A DNA stretch of 64,000 nt from Mucilaginibacter endophyticus (GTDB lineage: Bacteria; Bacteroidota; Bacteroidia; Sphingobacteriales; Sphingobacteriaceae), in the NCBI RefSeq assembly GCF_003351025.1, contig NZ_QPCG01000005.1:590360-654359 (forward strand), written 5' to 3'. The notes below the pieces were generated by a model. That model made no database searches. It had not been told where the DNA came from and saw only the letters and a program-made list of their open reading frames with translations. Below, one piece after another: positions 27,878 to 36,873 of this stretch (position 1 is the first letter of the stretch; each line of letters starts with the position of its first letter). The position numbers and the translations under genes were made by a program.

Positions 27878-28243
27878 TTACAATAGGGCCAATATCAGTA
27901 CGGCAGTAAGTTGATCAGTAAGCGAATAACGTTGCTGGATAAAAGCCGGATCATTGTAAGCTACCCATGTTTTATCCTCGCCGTTTTTCCAGGCGATAAC
28001 TTTAAGGGGCAGGTCGAGCGCTGTCGCGGGATTAAACTCCATTATCAACCCTCCTTTAGCCGGGTTACCAAATAAGAGAAACTCAAGTGGCGGAAGGTTG
28101 ATCCCGCCTTTAAGCGCTTCTGCCTGCTGATCTATCCTCGCATAAATGGTAATGCCTTTTTGTTTTAAGGCATTCTCCAGGCGGTCGATTACTTCTTTCA
28201 CCGTATGAACGGTCTGTCTGATAATAACTCCTGTTGGATTCAT
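27878..28243 (-). CDS. DUF302 domain protein
   Basis: 121 residues, nearly all one DUF302 domain: it opens with an HTVKEVIDRLENALKQKGI helix, then IYARIDQQAEALKGG, FGNPAKGG, and LDLPLKVIAWKNGEDKTWVAYNDP, the conserved core. No signal peptide, so probably cytoplasmic. The biochemical role of DUF302 is unknown; it often sits near metal or stress genes, as here beside the copper operon. It stands alone, with 335 bp separating it from the efflux adaptor gene. Confidence 0.85.
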   Translation of the reverse strand: MNPTGVIIRQTVHTVKEVIDRLENALKQKGITIYARIDQQAEALKGGINLPPLEFLLFGNPAKGGLIMEFNPATALDLPLKVIAWKNGEDKTWVAYNDPAFIQQRYSLTDQLTAVLILALL

Positions 28244-28578
28244 GGTTTTAGGTTTTAGTATTTTAAGCCAATTTTATTGCAGCAGGTAAGTTAACAGGTA
28301 TAAGGTTATGCAGATACATAGTTAGCAAATATTCTTATATAGGCAACCGGGTTTGTTCGCCTAATTTAACGGAAGATTTAAAGATCTAATTTATATCATA
28401 TTTCACCTGCAAGGTTTTCTGGTTTCATACGCTTAATTTTTTTCAAAGTGCGGTTCGGTTTTGATATTGAAAGTAATTTGCTTGAAATAACCGAAGGGGT
28501 AGTTAAAGCCCCTTCGCCCGTGTAACCGGATTGTTCCTAAATTATGTAAGGTAAAAGTGGAGACAACGAACTGCTTAA
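28244..28578. terminator. 335-bp gap with a hairpin at the end of the metal-efflux operon
   Basis: The only structure seen is a hairpin, CGAAGGGG (28492-28499) with CCCCTTCG (28509-28516), 60 bp past the last operon gene on the minus strand. The following U-run is weak. The rest is AT-rich and I see no gene in it. Confidence 0.5.
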
Positions 28579-29820
28579 TCACATTTTCATACCGGCCATA
28601 TTGTCGCCACCATTCTTAAATATCGCTTCACTATTTAACAAGTAAGCCCCGTTAGTGACCACTATATCTCCTGCGTTTAAACCGGACAGAATGGATACAT
28701 AATTCTGGTTGCCGTTTCCTGGTTTGATCATCCGGGATGAAAAGCTTCCATCGGAATTTTTAACCCATACCAGGCTGCCTTTTCCATCCGTTAAAATAGC
28801 CGAAGCGGGTACTGCCAAAGCCTGATTATTACCATTGCCAATAGCTATATAACCCAACATTCCTGATCTGATCAAGCCTTGAGGATTAGGAATACTAATC
28901 CTGATCAGGTTAACTTTGGAGGCATCAGATAGCTCGGGGTTAATAAACTCAATTTTGCCATTGATAGCCTGTCCGCCCAGATCCGGGAAGGAAACACTAA
29001 CCCGGTCATTTTCCTTATAACTGTTTATTTCGCTGGCATATAATTGGGCTTCTACCCACAAATTATTTAATCCTTGTGTTTTTAGGATAGACATACCTTC
29101 GGTCACATAATCACCTTCATGAACAGCTATTTCGCTAACAGTTCCGCTAACCTTACTTAGTATCGTTGTTGTAGCAGATACTTTACCGGAAGTTGCGATA
29201 TTACTGATCTGTGCGGGTGACAGCCCCCAAAGTTGAAGTTTGTTTTCGGCAGCGCTGATCAGTTGTTTGTAATCTACATCCGGATTATGCAGCAATTTTT
29301 GTTGCTGTTTGGCTAATAAATATTCCTTTTCCGCTTCCTGCAGATCTTCGCTGTAGAGCGAATAAACCGGCTGCCCGATGGCTATTTCTTCGCCGGTAGT
29401 CCGTACAAATAATTGCTGGATCCGGCCCGCTAACCTGGCGCTTAACTCTTCCGATCGCGTGTCATCGGTTGTAACAGTTCCGGTTAATGTTTTTTCGCTG
29501 CCGGTATTCTCCTCTCTTACAGTATCAGTCTGTATGCCTGCCAACTGAATTTGCGTGGCTGTCAGGCTGATTTTATTTGTGCTCATGTCCATACTGCCGG
29601 TAGTTTCTACTTTGATCAGTTTCATGCCACAGATGGGGCAGTTCCCCGGATGATCTTCATGGATCTGCGGATGCATGGAGCATGTATAATATGCCTTGCT
29701 TATCGCTGTAGCTGTGGTTGCTTTTGGTTTTTGTTTACAGGCCGTAAAAAGCGCGGCGAACAACACTGCAAGTGTTAAGAAACTGGCTGTACCTAATCTT
29801 AAAAAATATCTTCTATTCAT
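28579..29820 (-). CDS. CusB-like heavy-metal efflux adaptor with N-terminal metal-binding motif (second adaptor)
   Basis: I chose the ATG at 29820 because it starts a lipoprotein signal (LFAALFTACKQK) and overlaps the previous stop by 8 bp; the frame is open to 29847. 413 residues. A heavy-metal-binding domain (YTCSMHPQI ... CPICGMKLI) follows the Cys, then the barrel-sandwich, hairpin and beta-barrel of a periplasmic adaptor. It should pass Cu(I)/Ag(I)-like ions or couple the CusA-type pump to its channel. A second, related adaptor is encoded immediately upstream, so they may form a mixed hexamer or act in different steps (inference). Confidence 0.88.
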   Translation of the reverse strand: MNRRYFLRLGTASFLTLAVLFAALFTACKQKPKATTATAISKAYYTCSMHPQIHEDHPGNCPICGMKLIKVETTGSMDMSTNKISLTATQIQLAGIQTDTVREENTGSEKTLTGTVTTDDTRSEELSARLAGRIQQLFVRTTGEEIAIGQPVYSLYSEDLQEAEKEYLLAKQQQKLLHNPDVDYKQLISAAENKLQLWGLSPAQISNIATSGKVSATTTILSKVSGTVSEIAVHEGDYVTEGMSILKTQGLNNLWVEAQLYASEINSYKENDRVSVSFPDLGGQAINGKIEFINPELSDASKVNLIRISIPNPQGLIRSGMLGYIAIGNGNNQALAVPASAILTDGKGSLVWVKNSDGSFSSRMIKPGNGNQNYVSILSGLNAGDIVVTNGAYLLNSEAIFKNGGDNMAGMKM

Positions 29821-31069
29821 GACCTTGTATTTTAATAAAGCTTTCACTGTCTGTTAAATATTGGCCATTGGATGCCAGGCTATCTGTTAAATCCAGTCCT
29901 TTAGTAATAAGTACTTCGTTATCAAGCGTAATGCCTGAGCTTACCTGTTGAGCTTGAAAGGCCGCGCCGCTTTTTAACCAAACAATTTTATTTTGGCCCA
30001 AATCAACCAGTGCCGATCGTGGAATCCATAAACCGTTTGTGCTTCCGGTTTTTATTTCAGCCTTAACAATGGTATTTGCTTTTAACTCATGATCCATATT
30101 ATCAATATAAACCCGGATACTGGTTGTTTTATCGCCTTGTTGCAAAACAGGCTCGATGAAGTTAACCTTACCCCTGATAGTCTTGCCGGGCACATCCGGT
30201 AATGTAATTGAGACTGGTTGGTTTAACTTAAGGCCCGAAACGGCGGAGCGGTCAATTTTTATAATGGCCCAAAGTTTATGCGGGTTCACCACGTTAAACA
30301 AAGTTTGTCCTTTCTCAACGTACATACCCTCCTTTACAGATAAGGGTAGGTTACTTGCAAAATCGGATGGTGCTGAGGCCTGAGCCGTTCCTAACATTTG
30401 GCTATGTGGCAAATCATGTACATGGCCCTCGTAAGCGCTATACACCGGCAGGCTGTAAAATGCTTGCCTGGTTTTAATAACATGGTTAATCTGCGCTTCG
30501 GTCATGCCCAGTAATAACAATTTCTGCCTTGAAGCTGCAATTAATGATGCTTCCTGAGTGGAGTTTTTTGTCAGATAGATCAGATCCTGCTGGGCGGTAA
30601 CCATATCCGGACTATAGATGTCAAAAATGCGCTGCCCCTTATGTATTTCCTGGAAGGCATATTTGATATATAATTTTTCGATACGGCCAGAGAAACGCGA
30701 GGCAATATTGTTAAATGTACGTGTATCAAAGTCAAGATAACCCTGTGCTGAGATCGATGTAGGAACTTCCTTTTCTTTAGGTATAATAGCATTAACTGTT
30801 GATAGCACCGAAGAATTGACCGGCTGTAACACGGTATTTAAGCTGATACCCGAACCTTCACTGGCCTGGCCGGATTTTTTTACCAGCGTCATACCGCAGA
30901 TAGGGCAACTGCCGGGATGGTCTTCCAGTATTTGCGGGTGCATAGGGCAGGTATATTTTACATCTGTTTTAACCTGTACCTCGGCTGCTTTCTTTTTTTG
31001 ATCAGAGCAGGAAGCAAACAATAACAGGCCGGATAACAAACCGATCACGATGATTTTAATGTTCTTCAT
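29813..31069 (-). CDS. CusB-like heavy-metal efflux adaptor with N-terminal metal-binding motif (first adaptor)
   Basis: 418 residues. Lipoprotein signal (LLLFASCSDQ), then a heavy-metal-binding domain, YTCPMHPQI ... CPICGMTLV, at about residues 39-66. The adaptor core follows (RIEKLYIKYAFQEIHKGQ, later VKEGMYVEKGQTLFNVV). It shares motif order with the downstream adaptor but differs in length and sequence, so it is a paralogue rather than a recent copy. It overlaps the TolC-like gene by 4 bp and the next adaptor gene by 8 bp. Confidence 0.88.
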   Translation of the reverse strand: MKNIKIIVIGLLSGLLLFASCSDQKKKAAEVQVKTDVKYTCPMHPQILEDHPGSCPICGMTLVKKSGQASEGSGISLNTVLQPVNSSVLSTVNAIIPKEKEVPTSISAQGYLDFDTRTFNNIASRFSGRIEKLYIKYAFQEIHKGQRIFDIYSPDMVTAQQDLIYLTKNSTQEASLIAASRQKLLLLGMTEAQINHVIKTRQAFYSLPVYSAYEGHVHDLPHSQMLGTAQASAPSDFASNLPLSVKEGMYVEKGQTLFNVVNPHKLWAIIKIDRSAVSGLKLNQPVSITLPDVPGKTIRGKVNFIEPVLQQGDKTTSIRVYIDNMDHELKANTIVKAEIKTGSTNGLWIPRSALVDLGQNKIVWLKSGAAFQAQQVSSGITLDNEVLITKGLDLTDSLASNGQYLTDSESFIKIQGHE

Positions 31070-32334
31070 TTGTTCTGATTATTTAATGTCAATGCTGTAG
31101 TTTCATTCTCCCGTTCATAAGCAACCTGCAAGGTTAACAGTTCTTGCAAACGGTCTAAAGCGTTCATCCTTGATGTTTGCAGGTCTTTAATGACAAGTAG
31201 CACAGATGGCAAGTCACCTGTATTCTGATCGTAGGCCAGTAAGGCTGTCTTATAACCATTTTGTAAAGCAGGAATAATATTTTGCTGATAGTTGCTGATC
31301 TGTTTTTTCTTACTGGCCATATCTGTTTTTATACCGGCCAGTTGCCCTTGTACCTGGTTGAGTACATCCATTTTTCGTTGCTGTAATTCCTCCGTTTCAT
31401 AGCGGATTCCTTTCAGATTGGCCTTATATTCTTTGGATGCCCATGGAACTATAGGAATAGTAACCGAAGCCATGAGGATATACTGATTGGCCATTCCGCC
31501 ATAACTAAGCATATGGCCCGCCTGTATCCCAAAATCGGGCTTGCGTTTGCTGTATTCAACCTTTGCGTTTAGGGCCTGTAATTCGATATTTCTGTTGATG
31601 CTTCTAATATCGCTCCGGGCATTGGCAAGTGTTGCGGTATCGGTTAGCGTGTTTTCATAGTTATTTAGTATGATGGTAGTGTCCACCGAAAAGATAGTTT
31701 GTTTATCCTTGTTCATCAGCGTATTGAGCATGATGTTCCTTTGGCTGATCTCATTGTTTAATTGATCACGGGTGTTATCCAGTTCATATAAATCGGCTTT
31801 GGCCTTATAAATATTACTGAGCTTTTCTTTGCCATAGGTTAGCCGGATATTGGCATCTTTAAGCATGTATTCCAGCAGGTTTTGAGTACGCTGCAGCTGG
31901 ATGAGTTTTTTCTCCAGCACCACCCGCTCATAATAATATTGCTTTGCCTGCGCCACCAGTTGATTTTTCAGATAGTCTTTATCCGCTGCAGTTACTTTGG
32001 ATACACCTTTCATATAATCTTCTTTGGCCCGGAGCTTTGCCGGATTAGTGAACATTTGTTCGGCCTGAATCATAAATGAACCTCCGTTTGGGTTAAACTG
32101 GTAGGGCACCTGATACTGGCCTGCGCTGATCTTAGGGGCATCTAAACTTTTAGCCCCGGTAGCGTAGGCATCCTGTGCGCCGGCTTTTGCAACTAAAGCT
32201 TGCAATGCCGGGTTGTCGGCCACACGGGCTATAACGCTGTCTAAAGGCAGGCGTTGTGTTTGTGCCTGCGCCTGCGCCGACAGGTATGCAAAACAAGTAA
32301 GCAGCGCAATTATAATTTGAAATTTCGTTTTCAT
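31066..32334 (-). CDS. CusC/TolC-like outer-membrane efflux protein
   Basis: 422 residues with a signal peptide (ends ...LSAQAQ, followed by AQTQRLPLDSVIARV). Long Gln/Ala/Leu-rich coiled-coil helices and a short strand (GIQAGHMLSYGG) match an OEP channel, somewhat shorter than TolC, as is usual for Bacteroidota metal-efflux sets. It overlaps the first adaptor gene by 4 bp and lies 4 bp past the CusA C-terminal half. Confidence 0.88.
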   Translation of the reverse strand: MKTKFQIIIALLTCFAYLSAQAQAQTQRLPLDSVIARVADNPALQALVAKAGAQDAYATGAKSLDAPKISAGQYQVPYQFNPNGGSFMIQAEQMFTNPAKLRAKEDYMKGVSKVTAADKDYLKNQLVAQAKQYYYERVVLEKKLIQLQRTQNLLEYMLKDANIRLTYGKEKLSNIYKAKADLYELDNTRDQLNNEISQRNIMLNTLMNKDKQTIFSVDTTIILNNYENTLTDTATLANARSDIRSINRNIELQALNAKVEYSKRKPDFGIQAGHMLSYGGMANQYILMASVTIPIVPWASKEYKANLKGIRYETEELQQRKMDVLNQVQGQLAGIKTDMASKKKQISNYQQNIIPALQNGYKTALLAYDQNTGDLPSVLLVIKDLQTSRMNALDRLQELLTLQVAYERENETTALTLNNQNK

Positions 32335-32338
32335 GTTT

Positions 32339-34231
32339 TTATTCCTTTACATCTAATACTTCCAACCGGCCATGTTTTTTTAGTTCATATTCCTTTACCA
32401 TCAAAAAGATGAGCGGGGTAACCAGTAAAATATGTGTAGAGGAGGTTAAAACGCCGCCAATCATCGGTAAAACGATAGGCAGCATCACATCACTGCCAGT
32501 TCCGCTTGCCCAAAGTACAGGCACCAAGCCAAACAAGGCCACGCAAACCGTCATCAGTTTGGGCCGCAGGCGTTTCACCGCACCATTCATCACGTAAACG
32601 CGCAGATCTTCGCGGCTAATCGATGCTTTTGAATTGCCCTTTAGGGCGATCAATTGCTGCATAGCATCATTCAGATAGATCACCATCACGATACCTGTTT
32701 CTACCGCTATCCCAAACAGGGCGATAAAGCCCACGGCAACGGCAACCGATAAATGCACACCAAAAAAATACACCATATAAGCGCCGCCAATCAACGCGAA
32801 GGGGATGGAGATGAGGCTGAAAAATGCTTCGCGGATAGAATGAAAAGCAAAATACAAACAGGCAAAAATAATGAGCAGCACTATGGGCAACACCAGTTTT
32901 AAAGTATGCTCGGCACGGATCAGGTTTTCATACTGCCCGCTCCATTCAATAAAATAACCTTTGGGCAGGGTTTTTACCATACTGTTCAGCCTGTCCTGGG
33001 CTTCTTTAACTGTACTGCCCAGATCCCGGTCACGCACATTGAACAACACTGTTCCTCTCAGCAGGGCATTTTCTGATTGAACCATAGCAGGGCCATCGCT
33101 GATTTTAATATCAGCAACGGATGATAGGGGGATTGGCCCGTTATTAGTGGTTTGTACCAATGTGCGTTTTATGGCGCCCAGGTTATTGCGATAGTCTTGC
33201 GCCAGCCGCGCATTTACACTGAACCGCTGCCTGCCCTCAACAGTAGTGGTCAGGTTCATGCCACCCAACGCGCTTTCCACCACCTCATTCACATCATCTA
33301 TACTCAGACCGTATCTGCCAATTGCCTCTTTATTAACCTGGATATCCAGGTATTTGCCGCCGGTTATAGGATCGACATACAAATCCTTTACCCCGTTAAT
33401 TCCCTGCAAAGCCTGTTTCATCTGGCTGGATAAAGCATAAATGGTGTCCAGGTTTTGCCCGTAAACTTTCAAGCCCACATCGGTACGGATCCCTGTTGAG
33501 AGCATATTGATCCGGTTGATGATGGGTTGGGTCCAGCCGTTAACGACGCCGGGAATCTGCAATTTTGCATTCAGCTCATTAATAATATCTTCCTTTTTAA
33601 TGCCCTTGCGCCATTCGCTTTTAGGTTTTAAGAGGATGATGGTTTCTGTCATGCTTATCGGCGAATTATCTGTAGCGGTGTTTGCCCGCCCAGCTTTACC
33701 TAAAACATTTTTCACCTCGGGTACGCTTTTAATAATTTTATCCTGTACCTGTAAAAGCTGTTTCGCTTGTGCATTGGATACATCGGGCTGGGTAACCGGC
33801 ATAAACAGGATTGTTCCTTCATCCAATGGTGGCATAAATTCGCTGCCTAAACTTAGCAGAAGGGGAATACTGATCAACAAAGCAATCAGGTTAATACCAA
33901 TAGTTGTTTTACGCCAGGTAATACACCAGTTGAGGATAGGCCGGTATAGTTTTTCCAGCGTATTGGTTAAGGGGTTACGGTCGTCGGTTCTTAATTTTCC
34001 TTTCAAAAAGAAGGAGATTAGAACCGGGGCAAGTGTTACCGCAAGGATGGCGTCAATGGCTAATATAAATGTTTTTGTCCAGGCCAGCGGGCCAAACAAC
34101 TTTCCTTCCTGCCCTTCCAGTAAAAACACCGGCAGGAAAGAAGCTACAATAATAAGCGTGGAAAAGAACACGCCACGGCCAACCTGCTTACAGGAGGCTT
34201 CTATAATTTTTATTCGTTCTGCTGTGGTCAT
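32339..34231 (-). CDS. CusA/CzcA-type heavy-metal RND pump, C-terminal part of a split gene
   Basis: 630 residues. It begins MTTAERIKIIEASCKQVGRG, which in intact CusA proteins is the loop after TM4, and continues through TM5 (SFLPVFLLEGQEGKLFGPLA), the second porter/docking half and TM7-TM12, ending KHGRLEVLDVKE. INMLSTGIR and ILFMPVTQP match regions that hold metal-relay Met residues in CusA. Start ATG overlaps the stop of the N-terminal part as ATGA. Together the two parts make 1054 residues, the normal length. Whether two polypeptides assemble, or this is a one-base deletion or sequencing error, cannot be told here. Confidence 0.85.
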   Translation of the reverse strand: MTTAERIKIIEASCKQVGRGVFFSTLIIVASFLPVFLLEGQEGKLFGPLAWTKTFILAIDAILAVTLAPVLISFFLKGKLRTDDRNPLTNTLEKLYRPILNWCITWRKTTIGINLIALLISIPLLLSLGSEFMPPLDEGTILFMPVTQPDVSNAQAKQLLQVQDKIIKSVPEVKNVLGKAGRANTATDNSPISMTETIILLKPKSEWRKGIKKEDIINELNAKLQIPGVVNGWTQPIINRINMLSTGIRTDVGLKVYGQNLDTIYALSSQMKQALQGINGVKDLYVDPITGGKYLDIQVNKEAIGRYGLSIDDVNEVVESALGGMNLTTTVEGRQRFSVNARLAQDYRNNLGAIKRTLVQTTNNGPIPLSSVADIKISDGPAMVQSENALLRGTVLFNVRDRDLGSTVKEAQDRLNSMVKTLPKGYFIEWSGQYENLIRAEHTLKLVLPIVLLIIFACLYFAFHSIREAFFSLISIPFALIGGAYMVYFFGVHLSVAVAVGFIALFGIAVETGIVMVIYLNDAMQQLIALKGNSKASISREDLRVYVMNGAVKRLRPKLMTVCVALFGLVPVLWASGTGSDVMLPIVLPMIGGVLTSSTHILLVTPLIFLMVKEYELKKHGRLEVLDVKE

Positions 34232-35502
34232 GATCTTTCTTTTTGTTGTGCAAGGGATAGGTTCCGGTGCGAGTTTTCAACCATGACAATACCGTTATCC
34301 ACAATCACCCCGATAGCCAGCGCAATACCGGTTAATGACATAATATTTGAGCTGATACCAAAGACATTGAGCAGGATAAAACTTGTTGCTATGGTAATTG
34401 GAATTTGAATGATGATGCTTAAAGCACTTTTAAGGCTCAGTAAAAAAATGATCACAATAACAGATACCGTTATCATCTCTTCGATCAGCGTATGTTTCAC
34501 AGAACCTATCGCGCTTTCAATGAGTTCGCTCCGGTCATAAGCAATCTTAAATTTTACCCCTGCTGGCAATCCTTTTTGAATATCGGCCATTTTATCTTTC
34601 ACCGCGTGAATCACCTTGTCTGCATTTTCACCATAGCGCATGACTACAATACCGCCAACCGCCTCACCTTCGCCGTTTTGGTCAAATATGCCCAGGCGCT
34701 CGTCGCCGCCCATTTGTACCGTAGCAATATCTTTGATTTTTACCGGGATAGTATTGATCACACCAACCGGGATGTTCTCCACATCGGACAAGGTTTTGAT
34801 ATAGCCCAGTCCGCGAACAATATAGCCGGCACCGTTCATCTCAAACTTACGGCCTCCCACATCATTGTTATTGCTTTTCACCGCTTTCAAAACCTGCGAT
34901 AGCGGGATATTATAATAATTGAGTTTATGCGGATCGATAGTAACCTGGTACTGTTTTTCAAAGCCACCAAAAGATGCTACTTCACTAACACCAGGTACAG
35001 TTTGCAAGCCCAGTTTTACATACCAGTCCTGTAAGGCTCGTTGTTCGCCAAGGTTCATACTTTTGGCATCCAGTGTATACCATAAAATATGGCCTACCCC
35101 TGTACCATCCGGCCCAAGGGTTGGTGTAATACCTTGCGGTAATAAACGCTGTGCATAATTTAGCCTTTCCAATACCCGGCTGCGTGCCCAGTATATATCA
35201 GCTTTATCTTCAAAAACTATATATACGAAGCTCATCCCAAACATGGAAGTGGCACGAATAGCTTTTACCTTTGGAATGCCTTGCAGGTTGCTTACCAGCG
35301 GATAAGTGACCTGGTCTTCCATAATTTGCGGACTGCGGCCCTGCCATTCAGTAAATACGATCACCTGGTTCTCTGAAAGATCGGGGATAGCATCGATAGG
35401 GTTTTCTTTGATGGCATAGATGCCCCAGGTAAAGAGGGCGGCCGCAATCAGCAGGAAGATATACCTGTTTTTGAGGGACAGGGAAATGAGTTGATTAATC
35501 AT
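34228..35502 (-). CDS. CusA/CzcA-type heavy-metal RND pump, N-terminal part of a split gene
   Basis: 424 residues. It starts MINQLISLSLKNRYIFLL (TM1), has the first porter and docking domains (EWQGRSPQIMEDQVTYPL; TLGPDGTGVGHILWY) and TM2 to TM4, where the proton-relay helix reads AIGVIVDNGIVMVEN. It stops eleven residues later, in the TM4-TM5 loop. The reading frame continues one base back in the next gene. No frameshift-site heptamer is seen at the junction (CAA CAA AAA GAA). Both halves keep family residues, so any break is recent or tolerated. It is 48 bp downstream of the 83-residue metal-binding protein gene. Confidence 0.85.
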   Translation of the reverse strand: MINQLISLSLKNRYIFLLIAAALFTWGIYAIKENPIDAIPDLSENQVIVFTEWQGRSPQIMEDQVTYPLVSNLQGIPKVKAIRATSMFGMSFVYIVFEDKADIYWARSRVLERLNYAQRLLPQGITPTLGPDGTGVGHILWYTLDAKSMNLGEQRALQDWYVKLGLQTVPGVSEVASFGGFEKQYQVTIDPHKLNYYNIPLSQVLKAVKSNNNDVGGRKFEMNGAGYIVRGLGYIKTLSDVENIPVGVINTIPVKIKDIATVQMGGDERLGIFDQNGEGEAVGGIVVMRYGENADKVIHAVKDKMADIQKGLPAGVKFKIAYDRSELIESAIGSVKHTLIEEMITVSVIVIIFLLSLKSALSIIIQIPITIATSFILLNVFGISSNIMSLTGIALAIGVIVDNGIVMVENSHRNLSLAQQKERS

Positions 35503-35516
35503 CGTAATGGGTTTAG

Positions 35517-35544
35517 TAAGGCCGGAACAGGAGCTCCGGCCTTA
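35517..35544. other. Hairpin between the metal-binding protein gene and cusA
   Basis: A perfect 10-bp stem, TAAGGCCGGA (35517-35526) with TCCGGCCTTA (35535-35544), and an 8-nt loop. No U-run on the minus strand follows. It may stabilise or part-terminate the upstream small-gene transcript. Confidence 0.45.
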
Positions 35545-35550
35545 AATAAA

Positions 35551-35802
35551 TTACATTTTCATTTTCATGGAATCTGCTTTCTTTTTAGCCGGTTCTTTTT
35601 TAACCAGTGTCATGCCGCATTTAGGACATTTACCCGGTTTATCACTCAGCACTTCGGGATGCATGGTACAGGTATACTGCACTTTTGCAGGTTTCACTTT
35701 TTTTGTTTTAGTAGTATCAGATACCGCTGTTGTGGAATTTGCAGCAAAAACCGTAGCGCTTGAAAACAGGATGGCAACAGCCATTAACATTACTTTTTTC
35801 AT
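35551..35802 (-). CDS. Small secreted heavy-metal-binding-domain protein
   Basis: 83 residues: a signal peptide (ends ...TVFAAN), a Lys/Thr-rich spacer, then the same motif as the two adaptors, YTCTMHPEV ... CPKCGMTLV, and a Lys/Met-rich tail (KKADSMKMKM). Cys, His and Met ligands fit Cu(I)/Ag(I) binding, and the free domain could buffer or deliver metal in the periplasm (inference). It is 45 bp after the 140-residue gene, in the operon's direction. Confidence 0.85.
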   Translation of the reverse strand: MKKVMLMAVAILFSSATVFAANSTTAVSDTTKTKKVKPAKVQYTCTMHPEVLSDKPGKCPKCGMTLVKKEPAKKKADSMKMKM

Positions 35803-35847
35803 GAATTTTAATTGATTATGGTTTGATGATTAATTGCAATTTTAAAA

Positions 35848-36270
35848 TCAGGCAGGATCTGCTTTTGACAGATAATAATTGATGCTATATTGTTGATGAA
35901 TGGCATCGTAACTCAAAAGATCGCCGTCTGTCCTGAACCGGGTATCAAGAACATCGAATGCCGGGCCATTTTTGTACACCTTTTTCAAATTCTCCAGTGT
36001 AAACAGGTAAACTTTATCGGAACCCTTTACGCTGAAATAATGGGTGAAAATCGGTTTAAAAAGGTTAAGCTTATCACCGGCGCGTTCACGCTGGTAAATA
36101 ATAATAGCGCCGCGTTCCAAAACTTTAAAATTGGAAATGCGAAGATGTTTTATAGCGACAGGTGAATCCTGGGTTAAAGTAATATTTGGAGCATTAAGAT
36201 TGCTGGCTTGCACTAAAGATTTTGATAAAAGCAGGGCAAGCAATATGATTGAAAATTTGAAGGTTTTCAT
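35848..36270 (-). CDS. Secreted protein of unknown function in the copper operon
   Basis: 140 residues with a clear signal peptide (ends ...SLVQAS). The mature part is a soluble alpha/beta-looking domain with VKGSDKVYLFTLENLKKVY and ends LSKADPA. No Cys, His-rich or Met-rich ligand cluster. I do not recognise it. Its place between the CC-type small protein and the metal-binding protein, on the same strand, suggests it belongs to the same response. Confidence 0.7.
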   Translation of the reverse strand: MKTFKFSIILLALLLSKSLVQASNLNAPNITLTQDSPVAIKHLRISNFKVLERGAIIIYQRERAGDKLNLFKPIFTHYFSVKGSDKVYLFTLENLKKVYKNGPAFDVLDTRFRTDGDLLSYDAIHQQYSINYYLSKADPA

Positions 36271-36408
36271 TTTTTTGATATAAATATTTAGTTACTGAAA
36301 TTGTTCAGCACCAAATTGATGGATAGAAAATATTGATTAACAGATGGAACTGTTTAATTTGCCGAAACAGCAATTAAACAAAATAGGGAGAGAGGTACCC
36401 TGGAAGTA

Positions 36409-36786
36409 TCAAATTCTGTAATTAGAGTAGAGGATGTAAAGCGGATCTCGCTGGACAGGAGGAGCCTGGCTATTGTAAGCATTCACCTCTTTTGAAATAA
36501 TTTTTTCCGATGAGCCCGGAATGAAAAACGAAGGAATAATTAAAGCAAATGAGTTTTTTAACGTCAAATCGCTTTTGGGCGACACATGGTTATCCTTTAC
36601 TTTAATATTTGTCTTAACGGTTTTGCAGCAGGCATTGTCGCCAGCCTTGTTGTCCATTTTTGAATGAGAAATTGCAGACAGTGACACCTCTGCTAATTTA
36701 CCGCAGCAGTAAAACTTGTCTATGGTAATCCCATAGACAGATACTGAGTAGATCAGGGTGAGTAATATGACTGCTATTTTTTTCAC
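36409..36786 (-). CDS. HYC_CC_PP-type small secreted protein
   Basis: 125 residues from a GTG start. Signal peptide (ends ...VSVYG), then a YCCGKL motif, a NACCK pair and APPVQRDPLY near the C terminus. This matches the pattern of the small Bacteroidota family named for HYC, CC and PP motifs, with Phe-Tyr in place of the first His-Tyr. The four Cys could bind metal or form disulfides. Members commonly lie next to metal-efflux genes. Function is not established. Confidence 0.7.
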   Translation of the reverse strand: MKKIAVILLTLIYSVSVYGITIDKFYCCGKLAEVSLSAISHSKMDNKAGDNACCKTVKTNIKVKDNHVSPKSDLTLKNSFALIIPSFFIPGSSEKIISKEVNAYNSQAPPVQRDPLYILYSNYRI

Positions 36787-36873
36787 AAAGTAAAATTAGA
36801 AAACTTCCGGATAGGATTTTTATATAATTCTGTCTTTATTTTATATTTTATTGGAGAAACATAGGCTCACGGA

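Noticed and set aside
34228..34260. Programmed -1 frameshift joining the CusA parts
   Set aside because: The zero-frame bases CAA CAA AAA GAA do not form a slippery heptamer, and the downstream part has its own ATG.
33507..34286. 259-residue plus-strand frame
   Set aside because: It is antisense to the conserved CusA coding sequence and has no domain or start signal of its own.
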